Assembly: GCF_014650775.1 (NCBI RefSeq)
Contig: NZ_BMVP01000006.1
Span: 248,001-312,000 of the forward strand
Source of the DNA: Streptomyces cirratus
GTDB taxonomy: Bacteria > Actinomycetota > Actinomycetes > Streptomycetales > Streptomycetaceae
Direction: 5' to 3'
Length of the DNA stretch: 64,000 bases
Under the pieces are notes generated by a model, which saw nothing but the letters and a program-made list of their open reading frames with translations, was not told the origin of the DNA and made no database searches. Made by a program: the position numbers and the translations under genes. Below are positions 7,034 through 15,758 of the stretch, one piece after another. How positions within the stretch are numbered: position 1 is the stretch's first letter; the number at the start of each line of letters is the position of its first letter.

Positions 7034-8017
7034 CTACGAGGCCTTGCCGAAGGTGGCCGCCGGCCGGACCGTGCCCGGGCCGAAGCGGGCGTTGGCGCGG
7101 TCGATCGCCGCCTCGACCGTCAGACGGGACTCGCGGACGGGGTCCAGGGTGAGCTGGCGGGCCACGCCCTCGGCGCCGGTGAGGTCCTCGGCCCGGAGCA
7201 CCATGCCGGTCAGCCGGGCCCGTTGCAGGCCGGCCGCGTCCATCAGGCGGTACGCCATGGCCCGCAGGTCTTCGTCGTGGGCGGAGGGTTCCGTCAGCCG
7301 CCGGGTCTTCTCCCAGCGGGTCCCGCCGGCGAACTGGAGGGTCAGGGTCAGCGCCCGCGCGGCCTGGTGGCGCCCGCGCAGGGTGGCGCCGAGCCGGACG
7401 ACCAGGGCGAGCAGCGCGGCCCGGGCGTGCGGGCCGTCCAGCTCCTCCCGGGGGAACCGGGCGCGGACGGCGGCCGAGGAGGGCAGGTCCCTCGGGGTGA
7501 CCGGCCGCGGGTCCCTCCCGTGGGCGCGCTCCACGACCAGCCGGCCCGCCCGCTTGCCGAGGATCCGCTCGACGACCCCGGGTGACACCTCGGTGAGTGC
7601 CCCGATCGTATGCAGTCCGTATCCGCGCAGCGCCTCGGCCTGGCGGGAGCCGAGCCCGTACAGCGCCTCCACCGGCAGCGGCCCGAGGAAGCCGGGCACC
7701 GCCTCCTCGGGGACGGCCAGGATCCCGCCGGGTCCGGGCACCCGCGCGGAGGCCGTCGCGGCCACGGCCCAGGTGGCGGCGACCCCGATCCGGACGTCGG
7801 TGCCCAGCCGGGCCACCGCGCGCAGCCGGACCACCTCGGCGATGCGGGCGGCGTCCGTGCCGAAGTAGCGTTGCGCGCCGCCTGCCTGGACCAGCGCGGC
7901 GCGCGGCGGCAGGGCCTGTACCACCGGGGAGAACTCCCGCAGCAGTTCCAGGACCTCCCGGTAGCCCTCGCCGGTCAGCGCCGGGGCGCACCGCACGTGC
8001 AGGATCGCGCTGTTCAT
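7034..8017 (-). CDS. Y-family DNA polymerase-like protein lacking catalytic carboxylates (ImuB-like)
   Basis: A 327-residue protein coupled to dnaE2 (its ATG overlaps the dnaE2 stop, ATGA). The fold order of Y-family polymerases is present: an N-terminal palm (ILHVRCAP), a palm strand before GGAQRYFG, a helix-hairpin-helix thumb (LYGLGSRQAEALRGYGLHTIGALTEV), and a little-finger domain ending ANARFGPGTVRPA. DinB enzymes have acidic residues in DMDAFF and SIDEA; here the equivalent places read RCAPAL and RAALVQAG, so the metal-binding carboxylates are missing. This is the hallmark of ImuB, a non-catalytic adaptor linking the beta clamp to DnaE2. I infer a structural role in SOS mutagenesis. No separate imuA-type gene is seen in the window. 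Confidence 0.82.
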   Translation of the reverse strand: MNSAILHVRCAPALTGEGYREVLELLREFSPVVQALPPRAALVQAGGAQRYFGTDAARIAEVVRLRAVARLGTDVRIGVAATWAVAATASARVPGPGGILAVPEEAVPGFLGPLPVEALYGLGSRQAEALRGYGLHTIGALTEVSPGVVERILGKRAGRLVVERAHGRDPRPVTPRDLPSSAAVRARFPREELDGPHARAALLALVVRLGATLRGRHQAARALTLTLQFAGGTRWEKTRRLTEPSAHDEDLRAMAYRLMDAAGLQRARLTGMVLRAEDLTGAEGVARQLTLDPVRESRLTVEAAIDRANARFGPGTVRPAATFGKAS

Positions 8018-11000
8018 CCCGCGCTCCCGGGGCTGGAGTGCCACAGCTTGCGTCCGGTCGCCGGGCCCGTCCCGGGCGGCTGGAGGTCGGCCCACGGGTT
8101 CATCTCGTAGCCGGTCGGCAGGTGGATCCGGCGGCCGGGGGCGGGGGGCTCGGCGCCTTCGCGCACCGGTTCGGACAGCCGGGCGGTGACCGCCTCCAGG
8201 CCGCTCTGCGCGCGCAGTTCGACCAGTTCGGCGAGGTTCCAGGCGGCTGCTCCGACGATGCTGAGGCTCTGCGGTCCGCGCCGTTGCACCACTCCGCGCA
8301 CCAGCAGCAGGAAGGAGTGGAAGACGGTGTGGGCGCAGGCCTCGTGGCTGTCGTCGAAGAAGGCCAGGTCGACCAGGCCGGTCCCGTCGTCGAGAGTGGT
8401 GAAGATGACCCGCCTGCCGGAGCGGATGGGCGGGGTCTGGGTGGCGGCCTTGGCGCCGGCGACCAGCACGGTCCGGCCGTGTCCGGTGTCGCGCAGCCGC
8501 CGGGCCGGGACCACGCCGAGTTCGGCGAGGAAGGCGTGGTGGTCCGCCATCAGGTGCCGTGAGGCGTCCATGCCGAGGACGCCCAGTTCGGCGCTGAGCC
8601 GCTCGGCCTCGCTGAGGTCGGGCAGCCCGACGGCGGCGGTGGACCGGCCGCCGCCGAGGGGGAGCTGGGCGCTTCCCCGGGCGTCGGCGGCGCGCTGGGC
8701 GCCGTGCAGTTCCCCCAGGTGCAGCAGCAGGTCGCGGCGGTTGGCGCCGAACGCGTCCAACGCCCCTACCTGGGCCAGCCGTTCGGCCACGGGCCGGCCC
8801 GGGTGGGCCCGGTCCCAGAAGTCGCGCAGGGAGGCGTAGGGCTGGCCCTCCTCGATCCTGGCGGCCTCGGCCTCGCTGATGCCGTGGACGTCGGCCAGCG
8901 CGAGCCGGAGCCCCCACAGCGGCGGCATCTCGGACACCAGTTCGATGCGGTGGTGGACCGAGGACCGGTTCACGTCCAGCGGCAGCACGGGTATGCCCCG
9001 GCGCCGCGCGTCCGCCAGCAGCAGCCGCTTCGGGTACATGCCGGGGTCGTGGGTGAGCAGCCCGGCGTAGAAGGCGGCCGGGTGGTGGGCCTTGAGCCAG
9101 GCGGACTGGTAGGTGGGGACGGCGAAGGCCACCGCGTGCGCCTTGCAGAACCCGTACGAGCCGAAGGCCTCCACGATCTCCCAGGTCCGGGCGATCACTT
9201 CGGGGGAGTAGCCGCGCGTCCGCGCCGTCGCCGCGAACCAGACCTTGATCCGGCCCTGCGAGTCGGGGTCGGACAGCCCGCGCCGCACCCGGTCCGCCTC
9301 GTCGCGGCCGCAGCCGGTCATGACGTGCACGATCTCGATGATCTGCTCGTGGAAGACCACCACCCCGTACGTCTCCCGCAGCGCGTCCGCCAGGTCCGGG
9401 TGCGGGAAGCGGGCCGGGGCGCGCCCGTGCCGGGCCTCGATGAACGGGCGCACCATGTCGGCGGCCACCGGGCCGGGCCGGAACAGCGAGATGTCCACGA
9501 CCAGGTCGTGGAAGGTGGCGGGCTGGAGCCGCCCCACCAGGTCGCGCTGGCCCGGGGACTCGATCTGGAAGCAGCCCAGCGTCTCGGCCGAGCGGATCAG
9601 CTCGTACGTGGCCTCGTCGCCCGGCGGCACCTGCGCCGGGTCGTCCAGGTCGAGCTCCTCCCCCGTGGCACGCCGCAGCTCCGCGACGGCGTGCGCCATC
9701 GCGGACTGCATCCGTACGCCCAGCACGTCGAGTTTGAGCAGCCCGAGTTCCTCCACGTCGTCCTTGTCGAACTGGGACATGGGGAAGCCCTCGCCGCTGC
9801 TCGGCACGACCGGGGTGCGGGCGAGCAGCGAGGCGTCGGAGAGCAGCACCCCGCACGGGTGCATGGCGATGCCCCGCGGCAGTCCGTCCAGCGCCTCGAC
9901 CAGCTCCCACAGCCGCCCGTGCGACTCCCCCCGCACGCCCTGGAGTTCGGGCAGTTCGGCGAGGGCCGCGCGGGCGTCGCGGGCCCGGATGTGCGGGAAG
10001 GCCTTGGCGAGCCGGTCAACGGTGGCCGGGTCCATGGACAGGGCGGCGCCCACGTCTCGGATGGCGTGCCTGACCCGGTAGGTCTCGGGCATGGAGACGG
10101 TGGCGACGCGTTCGGCGCCGAACCGGTCGATGATCCGCCGGTAGACCTCCAGCCGCCGGGCGGACTCCACATCGATGTCGATGTCGGGCAGGACCCGGCG
10201 GCGTTTGGACAGGAAGCGCTCCATCAGCAGGCCGTTGGCGACGGGGTCGGCGTGCGCGATGCCGAGGAGGTGGTTGACGAGGGAACCCGCGCCGGAGCCG
10301 CGGGCCGCCACCCGGATACCCATCTCCCTTACGTCGTCCACTACTTGGGCGACCGTCAGGAAGTACGAGGCGAAGCCGTGGTAGGCGATGACGTCGAGTT
10401 CCTCGTGCATCCGCTCCCAGTACCGGCGCTCGCCGGCGTAACCGCGCAGCACCATACCCGCGGCCGCCCGGGAGGCGAGGACCCGCTGGGCGGTGCGGTG
10501 GGCGGCCCCGACGAGCCGGGCTTCGGGGAAGTGCACGGACCCGATCCCGAGGTCGTCCTCGGGGTCCACGACACAGGCCTCGGCGGTCCGACGGGTCTGC
10601 GCGAGCAGTCGGCGCGCGTCGGCGGGGCGCAGTCCGGCCGCCCGGGCGATCAGGTCGGCGGCCTCGGCCATGGCGGCGGGGTCCTTGATCCAGCGTTCGC
10701 CGCTGTCGAGGGGTTTGCGGGGGTCGACGGGGACCAGGCGGCGGGCCGCGTCGAGGACGTCGGCGACGGGCCCCTGGCCGGGGTCGGCGTACCGGACGGC
10801 GTTGGTGAGCACGGCCGGGACGCCCTGCTCGGCGGCGAAACCGACCGTACGGGCGGCCAGGCGCAGCGAGCCGGGACCGGTGCCGGTGCGGCCGTGGTGG
10901 ACGGCCTCCAGGCGCAGGTCGTCGCCGTAGACCTCCCGCCAGGGTGCGAGCAGGCGCGCGGCCCGGTCCGGCCGGCCCGCGGCGAGGGCCCGGCCCACTT

Positions 11001-11472
11001 CGGAGCCGGGGCCGAGCAGGACGTACACGCCGCTCGCGCCGCGCAGCTCCTCCCAGGGCAGGAGCGGGACGTCGGGGGCGCCGGCGTGGGCGGCGGTGAC
11101 CATGCGGCACAGCTCGGCCCAGCCGGTGGCGCCGTCGCGGGCGAGGAAGACGGCCCGGGCCGCGGACTCGTCGACGAAGGCGCCGCCCCTGACGGGGTTG
11201 CGCCGCCGGGAGGATGCGCTCTCCCCGAAATCGGCGCGGTCGGTGGCCGCGGGGCTGCCGGCCACCCCGAGGTCGACCCCGAACAGGGGCCGGATCCCCG
11301 CTTCCGCCGCCGCCCGGGCGAAGCGCACCGTACCCGCGAGGGTGTCGCGGTCGGTGAGGGCGAGGGCGTCCATGCCCCGCTCGGCGGCGCGTTCCGCCAG
11401 CCGTTCCGGGTGGGAGCCTCCGTAGCGCATGGAGAACCCCGAAACGGTGTGCAGATGCGTAAAACCGGGCAC
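8014..11472 (-). CDS. dnaE2: Error-prone DNA polymerase III alpha subunit DnaE2
   Basis: Starting at GTG 11472, placed six bases after GGAGG, this encodes 1,152 residues, close to DnaE2 size. The N-terminal PHP domain begins GFTHLHTVSGFSMRYG with ALALTDRDTLAG. The catalytic triad motif PDIDIDVES follows RRRVLPDI in the palm, a helix-hairpin-helix occurs before QLPLG, and an OB fold lies near the end (HGRTVLVAGAKAATQTPP). The region SYGFCKAHAVAFAVPTYQSAWLKAHH is typical of the DnaE finger domain. It is shorter than replicative DnaE1 and lacks the tau-binding tail. It performs translesion synthesis with ImuB-type partners. A LexA-type box lies 72 bp upstream. Confidence 0.93.
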   Translation of the reverse strand: MPGFTHLHTVSGFSMRYGGSHPERLAERAAERGMDALALTDRDTLAGTVRFARAAAEAGIRPLFGVDLGVAGSPAATDRADFGESASSRRRNPVRGGAFVDESAARAVFLARDGATGWAELCRMVTAAHAGAPDVPLLPWEELRGASGVYVLLGPGSEVGRALAAGRPDRAARLLAPWREVYGDDLRLEAVHHGRTGTGPGSLRLAARTVGFAAEQGVPAVLTNAVRYADPGQGPVADVLDAARRLVPVDPRKPLDSGERWIKDPAAMAEAADLIARAAGLRPADARRLLAQTRRTAEACVVDPEDDLGIGSVHFPEARLVGAAHRTAQRVLASRAAAGMVLRGYAGERRYWERMHEELDVIAYHGFASYFLTVAQVVDDVREMGIRVAARGSGAGSLVNHLLGIAHADPVANGLLMERFLSKRRRVLPDIDIDVESARRLEVYRRIIDRFGAERVATVSMPETYRVRHAIRDVGAALSMDPATVDRLAKAFPHIRARDARAALAELPELQGVRGESHGRLWELVEALDGLPRGIAMHPCGVLLSDASLLARTPVVPSSGEGFPMSQFDKDDVEELGLLKLDVLGVRMQSAMAHAVAELRRATGEELDLDDPAQVPPGDEATYELIRSAETLGCFQIESPGQRDLVGRLQPATFHDLVVDISLFRPGPVAADMVRPFIEARHGRAPARFPHPDLADALRETYGVVVFHEQIIEIVHVMTGCGRDEADRVRRGLSDPDSQGRIKVWFAATARTRGYSPEVIARTWEIVEAFGSYGFCKAHAVAFAVPTYQSAWLKAHHPAAFYAGLLTHDPGMYPKRLLLADARRRGIPVLPLDVNRSSVHHRIELVSEMPPLWGLRLALADVHGISEAEAARIEEGQPYASLRDFWDRAHPGRPVAERLAQVGALDAFGANRRDLLLHLGELHGAQRAADARGSAQLPLGGGRSTAAVGLPDLSEAERLSAELGVLGMDASRHLMADHHAFLAELGVVPARRLRDTGHGRTVLVAGAKAATQTPPIRSGRRVIFTTLDDGTGLVDLAFFDDSHEACAHTVFHSFLLLVRGVVQRRGPQSLSIVGAAAWNLAELVELRAQSGLEAVTARLSEPVREGAEPPAPGRRIHLPTGYEMNPWADLQPPGTGPATGRKLWHSSPGSAG

Positions 11473-11543
11473 CCGCGGCCTCCTGCTTTCCCTCGACTGA
11501 ACACCTCCCCCGTCTCCACCATAGAGCAATTCGAATATCCGTG

Positions 11544-11559
11544 CGAAACACTTGTTCGA
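11544..11559 (-). promoter_or_regulatory. LexA (SOS) box upstream of dnaE2
   Basis: On the minus strand the sequence TCGAACAAGTGTTTCG matches the actinobacterial SOS pattern CGAAC-N4-GTTYG except for one base. It sits 72 bp upstream of the dnaE2 start, so the dnaE2-imuB-like operon is probably induced by DNA damage. A second palindrome, ATTCGAAT, follows at 11529-11536. Confidence 0.72.
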
Positions 11560-11649
11560 TCATCCATTCCGTGGTCCGCCCGCCGGTTCCGGCCCCCGTT
11601 CGGCCCACCCCTGCTGCGCCCGGCCCCCGCTCCGCCGAGCGTGTGAGAC

Positions 11650-12747
11650 ATGACGCAGCCCACCACCGCCGCACCCGCGGGTCCCTCCGGCGGTTTCCTC
11701 GCCGAGATCAAGGACGCCGTCAGCACCCGGGCCTTCCTGCTGGTGCTGGGGGTGCTGGCGCTCCAGCTCGCCTTCATCACCTCCTACATCGGGGCCTTCC
11801 ACCACCCCGAACCGAGCCGGATCCCCCTCGCGGTGGCCGCCCCGGCCGAAGAGGTCGCCACCCGCGTCGCCCGAAGCCTCGGCGCCCTGCCCGGCGACCC
11901 GCTCGACACCCGCACCGTCCCGGACGAGGCGGCGGCCCGCGCACGGATCGAGGACCGGAGCGTGGACGGGGCACTGGTCGTCGACCCGGCCGGCAAGACC
12001 GACCGGCTGCTGGTCGCGAGCGGCGCCGGGGCCTCGCTCTCCCAGGCGCTCGAAGGGATCGTCGGCCGGGCCGGGGCGGCTCAGGGGCGCGGCGTGCGGG
12101 TCGTCGACGTGGCCCCGGCCGCAGCCGGGGACGCCCGCGGCCTGAGCTCCTTCTACCTGGTCGTGGGCTGGTGCGTCGGCGGCTACCTGTGTGCCGCGAT
12201 CCTCGCGATCAGCGCCGGCGCGCGGCCCGCGAACTCCGCCCGCGCCGTCATCCGGCTCGGCTCGCTGCTGCTGTACGCGATCGCCGCCGGATTGCTGGGC
12301 ACGGTCGTCGCCGGGCCGGTCCTGGGCGCGCTGCCCGGCAACGTCATGGCCCTGTGGGGGCTGGGCACGCTGGTCGTCTTCGCCGTCGGCGCGATCACAC
12401 TGGCGTTCCAGGGCGTGGCCGGGGTGGTGGGCATCGGGCTGGCGATCCTGCTGGTGGTGGTCTTCGGCAACCCGAGCGCGGGCGGCGCCTACCCCTACCC
12501 GCTCCTCCCGCCGTTCTGGAGGGCCATCGGGCCGGCCCTGCCACCGGGTGCCGGTACGTACGCCGCCCGCTCGATCACCTACTTCCGGGGCAACGACGCG
12601 GGCCCGGCGATGCTGGTGCTGTCGGCCTGGGCGGTCCTCGGCTCGGCCGTCACCATGGTCTGCGCGGTCTTCCACCAGGGCAGGGGCGGTCCGGCGGTGG
12701 GCAGCGGCGCGACGGGCCCCGCCGCCGCCCGGGCGCCGGGGCCGTGA
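11650..12747 (+). CDS. YhgE/Pip-like (DUF3533-type) membrane protein
   Basis: A 365-residue protein with one N-terminal transmembrane helix (AFLLVLGVLALQLAFITSYIG), a ~120-residue extracytoplasmic part, then five hydrophobic spans from about residue 170 (FYLVVGWCVGGYLCAAILAI; LLLYAIAAGLLGTVVAG; LVVFAVGAITLAF; GLAILLVVVFG; WAVLGSAVTMVCAV). This 1+5 layout with the soluble segment in between fits the YhgE/Pip/DUF3533 ABC-2-permease-like family. Its function is unclear; relatives act in secretion of ESX/WXG substrates or phage infection. No ATPase partner is adjacent. It is divergent from dnaE2, so the SOS box region may serve both. Confidence 0.75.
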   Translation: MTQPTTAAPAGPSGGFLAEIKDAVSTRAFLLVLGVLALQLAFITSYIGAFHHPEPSRIPLAVAAPAEEVATRVARSLGALPGDPLDTRTVPDEAAARARIEDRSVDGALVVDPAGKTDRLLVASGAGASLSQALEGIVGRAGAAQGRGVRVVDVAPAAAGDARGLSSFYLVVGWCVGGYLCAAILAISAGARPANSARAVIRLGSLLLYAIAAGLLGTVVAGPVLGALPGNVMALWGLGTLVVFAVGAITLAFQGVAGVVGIGLAILLVVVFGNPSAGGAYPYPLLPPFWRAIGPALPPGAGTYAARSITYFRGNDAGPAMLVLSAWAVLGSAVTMVCAVFHQGRGGPAVGSGATGPAAARAPGP

Positions 12748-12765
12748 CCGGGTCGCCGCCGGCCA

Positions 12766-13191
12766 TCAGGCGACCGGCTCGCCGATGCCCAGCAGATTCC
12801 CCTCGCTGTCGCGGAACCAGGCGGCGCGTTCGCCCCGGACGCCCCTGCTCGGGTAGTTGCCCTCGATCTCGGCGATACCGTCCCTCGTCCGCAGCCCCGG
12901 TACGTCGACCTCTTCGAAGACCACGCCGCGCCCCTTGAGCTGAGCCACGGCCGTGTCCAGGTCGTCGACCTCCCACCCCATCTGGGTGAAGGTGCCGGGC
13001 GAGGTCCCCGTCGACCGGAACACCGCGAACTCCGTGCTGCCGCACCGGTACAGCAGCCCGCCGGGCCGTTCGTCCACGGGCTCCAGGCCCAGCCGCTCGG
13101 AATAGAAGCGCCGCGCGCGGTCCAGGTCCCCGGCCGGGAGCCTGGTCGCCACACGTCCCCGGGCCAGCACGTTCTCGTCGTCTGCGTTCAT
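12766..13191 (-). CDS. VOC (glyoxalase/bleomycin-resistance fold) protein
   Basis: A 141-residue protein with a paired beta-alpha-beta-beta-beta layout: ATRLPAGDLDRARRFYSERLGLEP opens the first module, and FTQMGWEVDDLDTAVAQLKGRGVVFEEVD begins the second. It ends in AAWFRDSEGNLLGIGEP, the usual VOC finish with a metal-ligand Glu position. VOC proteins may be dioxygenases, isomerases or drug-binding proteins; nothing here specifies a substrate. It converges with the membrane protein gene with an 18-bp gap, and a short hairpin spans the junction. Confidence 0.85.
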   Translation of the reverse strand: MNADDENVLARGRVATRLPAGDLDRARRFYSERLGLEPVDERPGGLLYRCGSTEFAVFRSTGTSPGTFTQMGWEVDDLDTAVAQLKGRGVVFEEVDVPGLRTRDGIAEIEGNYPSRGVRGERAAWFRDSEGNLLGIGEPVA

Positions 13192-13356
13192 GTCCCCACT
13201 GTGCCGTGAGCGCCGCCCGCAGGTGCGAAGGCGCCAGGGGCGGGACGGCGCCCCTGGGCGCGCCGGGAAATTGCCGCCGGGCGCGCTCTACCGCACCCGT
13301 GCCCCGAAGCGCACAATCACCCTGACTGCCCGCGTCGAACGTGAGGGAGGGAGCGC

Positions 13357-14259
13357 GTGCGCGATCAGGTGCGCACCGCCGACGGCCGCGCTCTCATGGT
13401 GGAGCGCTGGGGGGACCCGGGCGGCAAGCCCGTCTTCCTCCTCCACGGCACCCCGGGCAGCCGCCTGGGGCCGGCACCCCGAGGCATGGTCCTCTACCAG
13501 CGGCGGGTACAGCTCATCGCCTACGACCGTCCCGGCTACGGCGGTTCCGACCGCCACCCGGGCCGCACGGTCGCCGATGTGGCCCAGGAGGTGGCCACGA
13601 TCGCCGACGCCCTGGGCCTGGACAGCTTCGCCGTCGCCGGCCGCTCCGGCGGCGGCCCGGGCGCGCTGGCCTGCGCCGCCCTGCTACCGGACCGGGTCAC
13701 CCGTACGGCGGCCCTGGTGCCGCTCGCGCCCCGGGACGCGGAGGATCTCGACTGGTTCGACGGCATGGCCGCCTCCAACGTCGAGGAGTACACCAGGGCC
13801 TACGACGATCCCGAGGAGTTCGCCGCCCGGCTGATCCCCCGCGCCGCGGGCATCCGCAAGGATCCCCGCCGGCTGCTGGAGGAGCTGCGCCGGGAGCTGA
13901 CGGAGAACGACCGGATGATCGTCGCCGACGCGGGCCTGCGGGCGATGCTCTTGCGCAACTACCGGGAAGGCGTGCGCACGTCGGCGTACGGCTGGATCGA
14001 CGACGCGATCGCGTTCAGCGGCCCGTGGGGTTTCGACCCCGCCGACATCCGCTGCCCGGTGCTGATCTGGCACGGCGAGCTGGACGTGTTCTCGCCCGTC
14101 GGCCACTCCCGCTGGCTGGCCCGCCGCATCCCGGGCGCCGCCGCCACCTTCGATCCGGCCGCCGCCCACTTCGCGGCCCTGCGCGCGCTGCCCGGCGTAC
14201 TGACCTGGCTGCTGCGCGACCTGCCGGTACCCCCGCTGGGCGAGCAACTGCCCGCCTGA
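13357..14259 (+). CDS. Alpha/beta-fold hydrolase
   Basis: A 300-residue protein starting at GTG with GAGGGAGGG upstream. The fold markers are LLHGTPGSR (oxyanion loop, about 28-36), YDRPGYGGSDR, the nucleophile elbow AGRSGGG with Ser97, a late Asp in WHGELDVFSPVGHSRWL, and a final His in AAHFAAL. There is no signal peptide, so it is cytoplasmic. The family includes esterases, haloalkane dehalogenase-like and proline iminopeptidase-like enzymes; the substrate is unknown. It converges with the lipoprotein gene. Confidence 0.87.
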   Translation: MRDQVRTADGRALMVERWGDPGGKPVFLLHGTPGSRLGPAPRGMVLYQRRVQLIAYDRPGYGGSDRHPGRTVADVAQEVATIADALGLDSFAVAGRSGGGPGALACAALLPDRVTRTAALVPLAPRDAEDLDWFDGMAASNVEEYTRAYDDPEEFAARLIPRAAGIRKDPRRLLEELRRELTENDRMIVADAGLRAMLLRNYREGVRTSAYGWIDDAIAFSGPWGFDPADIRCPVLIWHGELDVFSPVGHSRWLARRIPGAAATFDPAAAHFAALRALPGVLTWLLRDLPVPPLGEQLPA

Positions 14260-14276
14260 GCGGGGCCGGACACCGT

Positions 14277-15461
14277 TCAGCGACCGCCCTCGACGGGGTG
14301 CTCGGGCTCGTAGTTGGTCAGGACGCACCCCTCCACCTGCGACCGCTCCAGCCGGTAACCGGCCGGGGCGGAGAAGCCGGGCGTGCAGTTCAGGTAGAGG
14401 AACTGCGCCTGGTACAGGCCGAACCGGACGCTCGGGTTGTTGCTCTCGACCGCGACGCCGTCACCGACGAGCAGCAGACTGGCGGTGTGCCTCAGCGCGC
14501 CGTCGTCCTTGAGGTCGGCGAGCTGGGCGGCCTTCGCCTTGGTCTGGAGCCTCTTCATGTCGCCGACGATATCCAGCCAGTTGAGGTCGTGGGCACGCTG
14601 GGCACCCCCCGGTTCCCCGCACAGGGCCCGGCCGTTCACGCCCCAGTCGAGGGGGTTGCCATCCACGACGGGCGCGTAGTCGATCGATCGGATCGCCACG
14701 GTGCCGGGGTCGGTGGAGAAGTGCGAGCAGTCCACGCTGTACTGCACCAGCTTCCTCAGCTCGGCGATGCTCCCGGCGTGCGCGAGCCCGAGGCTGCCCT
14801 GGGCCGGTTGTCCCGGCTTCTCGCCGCCCGGGTCCTGCGGCGTCTCCAGGTTCGGACTCCCGGAGCCGTCGGAGCTGCCCACGAAGTCGCTGAGGACACA
14901 GCCCTCGACCAGCGCCTTCTCCTTCTTGTACCCCTTGGGTACGGCGAAGGTCGGGTTGCAGGTGAGGATCCGCAGGTCGGACCGGGCGAGGGCGAGGGCG
15001 GACTTGGTCTGCGTCGGGGTGACGACGTAGCCCTTGCCGACGAAGACCCGGCTGTTGAGGCCGGAGGCCCCGTCGCCGCCCTTGATCGCGTCCATGACCT
15101 TCTGCTTGTAGCGCTCCTGGAACTCCTTCATGTCGGAGGCGACGTAGAAGACGAGCTCACCGTGCGCGGGCCGGTCGCTGCACACGCCCCGCTGGGTCAC
15201 GGACCACTGTCCGACGCGGGTGAACTCGCTCGTCGGCAGCCGGGGGTCGTCCGGTTCGCCGCTGAGGTCCTCGCAGGAGGTGAACTGCCGTACGTACTGC
15301 TGCGCTTCGATGATCGATCCGCCGGCGGACGGCCGTGCGACGGACGGGGAGGGGCTCGCGCCCGCACGGCCGGCGGGCGGCGCCGGGTCGCCCTGGCAGG
15401 CGGCGAGTGAGGGGAGGGCGGCGAGGAGGGCGGTCGCGGCGAGGGTCCGCTGGAGGCGCAT
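14277..15461 (-). CDS. Lipoprotein with two repeats of an uncharacterised domain
   Basis: From ATG 15461 the protein has 394 residues and a lipobox (LPSLAAC, Cys22), so it should be a membrane-anchored lipoprotein on the outer face. After a Pro/Ser-rich stretch come two related ~150-residue units. Each has a Cys in a CEDL/CSHF context, a central Cys (GVCSDR/ALCGEP), a helix with K-rich MKEFQERYK/MKRLQTKAK, and an end of the form TCNP.FAVPKGY..EKALVEGCVLSDF or NCTPGFSAPAGYRLERSQVEGCVLTNY. The paired Cys suggest disulfides. I do not recognise the family. It may bind ligand or surface partners. Confidence 0.75.
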   Translation of the reverse strand: MRLQRTLAATALLAALPSLAACQGDPAPPAGRAGASPSPSVARPSAGGSIIEAQQYVRQFTSCEDLSGEPDDPRLPTSEFTRVGQWSVTQRGVCSDRPAHGELVFYVASDMKEFQERYKQKVMDAIKGGDGASGLNSRVFVGKGYVVTPTQTKSALALARSDLRILTCNPTFAVPKGYKKEKALVEGCVLSDFVGSSDGSGSPNLETPQDPGGEKPGQPAQGSLGLAHAGSIAELRKLVQYSVDCSHFSTDPGTVAIRSIDYAPVVDGNPLDWGVNGRALCGEPGGAQRAHDLNWLDIVGDMKRLQTKAKAAQLADLKDDGALRHTASLLLVGDGVAVESNNPSVRFGLYQAQFLYLNCTPGFSAPAGYRLERSQVEGCVLTNYEPEHPVEGGR

Positions 15462-15630
15462 GAGGGTGCTTTCGGCCGAACGGCAGGTCAAGGGGGTGGC
15501 GTGGACATGCTAAACCGCGCTCGTCCGGTGATCGGCATCGGCGGTGACCCGGTGTCAGGCATGAAGGATCTTGATGTACGGCAAACGGCCGATTACCGCA
15601 CCTGGAGAATTGCGGGAGCCTTTCCATAGA

Positions 15631-15714
15631 ACGCTTGACCAGGCGTCATGCCTCGGTTGCCAATAAGGTGTGGACGAGTAAAGTCCACGCTTGACACCAG
15701 CGGGACCGCTGGTG
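15631..15714 (+). promoter_or_regulatory. Putative promoter/operator region of the fxs operon
   Basis: Upstream of fxsA the element ACGCTTGAC occurs twice (15631-15639 and 15687-15695), each containing a TTGAC -35-like core. Two inverted repeats follow: GTGGAC/GTCCAC (15670-15688) and a nearly loop-free CACCAGCGG/CCGCTGGTG (15695-15714). The second overlaps the second TTGACA, which suits repressor binding. The exact promoter is uncertain. Confidence 0.4.
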
Positions 15715-15758
15715 CCGCTCCCCTGCCCATTTCACATGGCCTCCCCGAGGACGGTGTC

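Noticed and set aside
7034..9910. 958-codon minus-strand frame that would fuse extra sequence to the Y-family protein
   Set aside because: The upstream part is an out-of-frame shadow of dnaE2; the true start ATG 8017 overlaps the dnaE2 stop.
8704..11646. 980-codon plus-strand frame antisense to dnaE2
   Set aside because: It mirrors the dnaE2 codons and has no domain-like pattern or ribosome-binding site.
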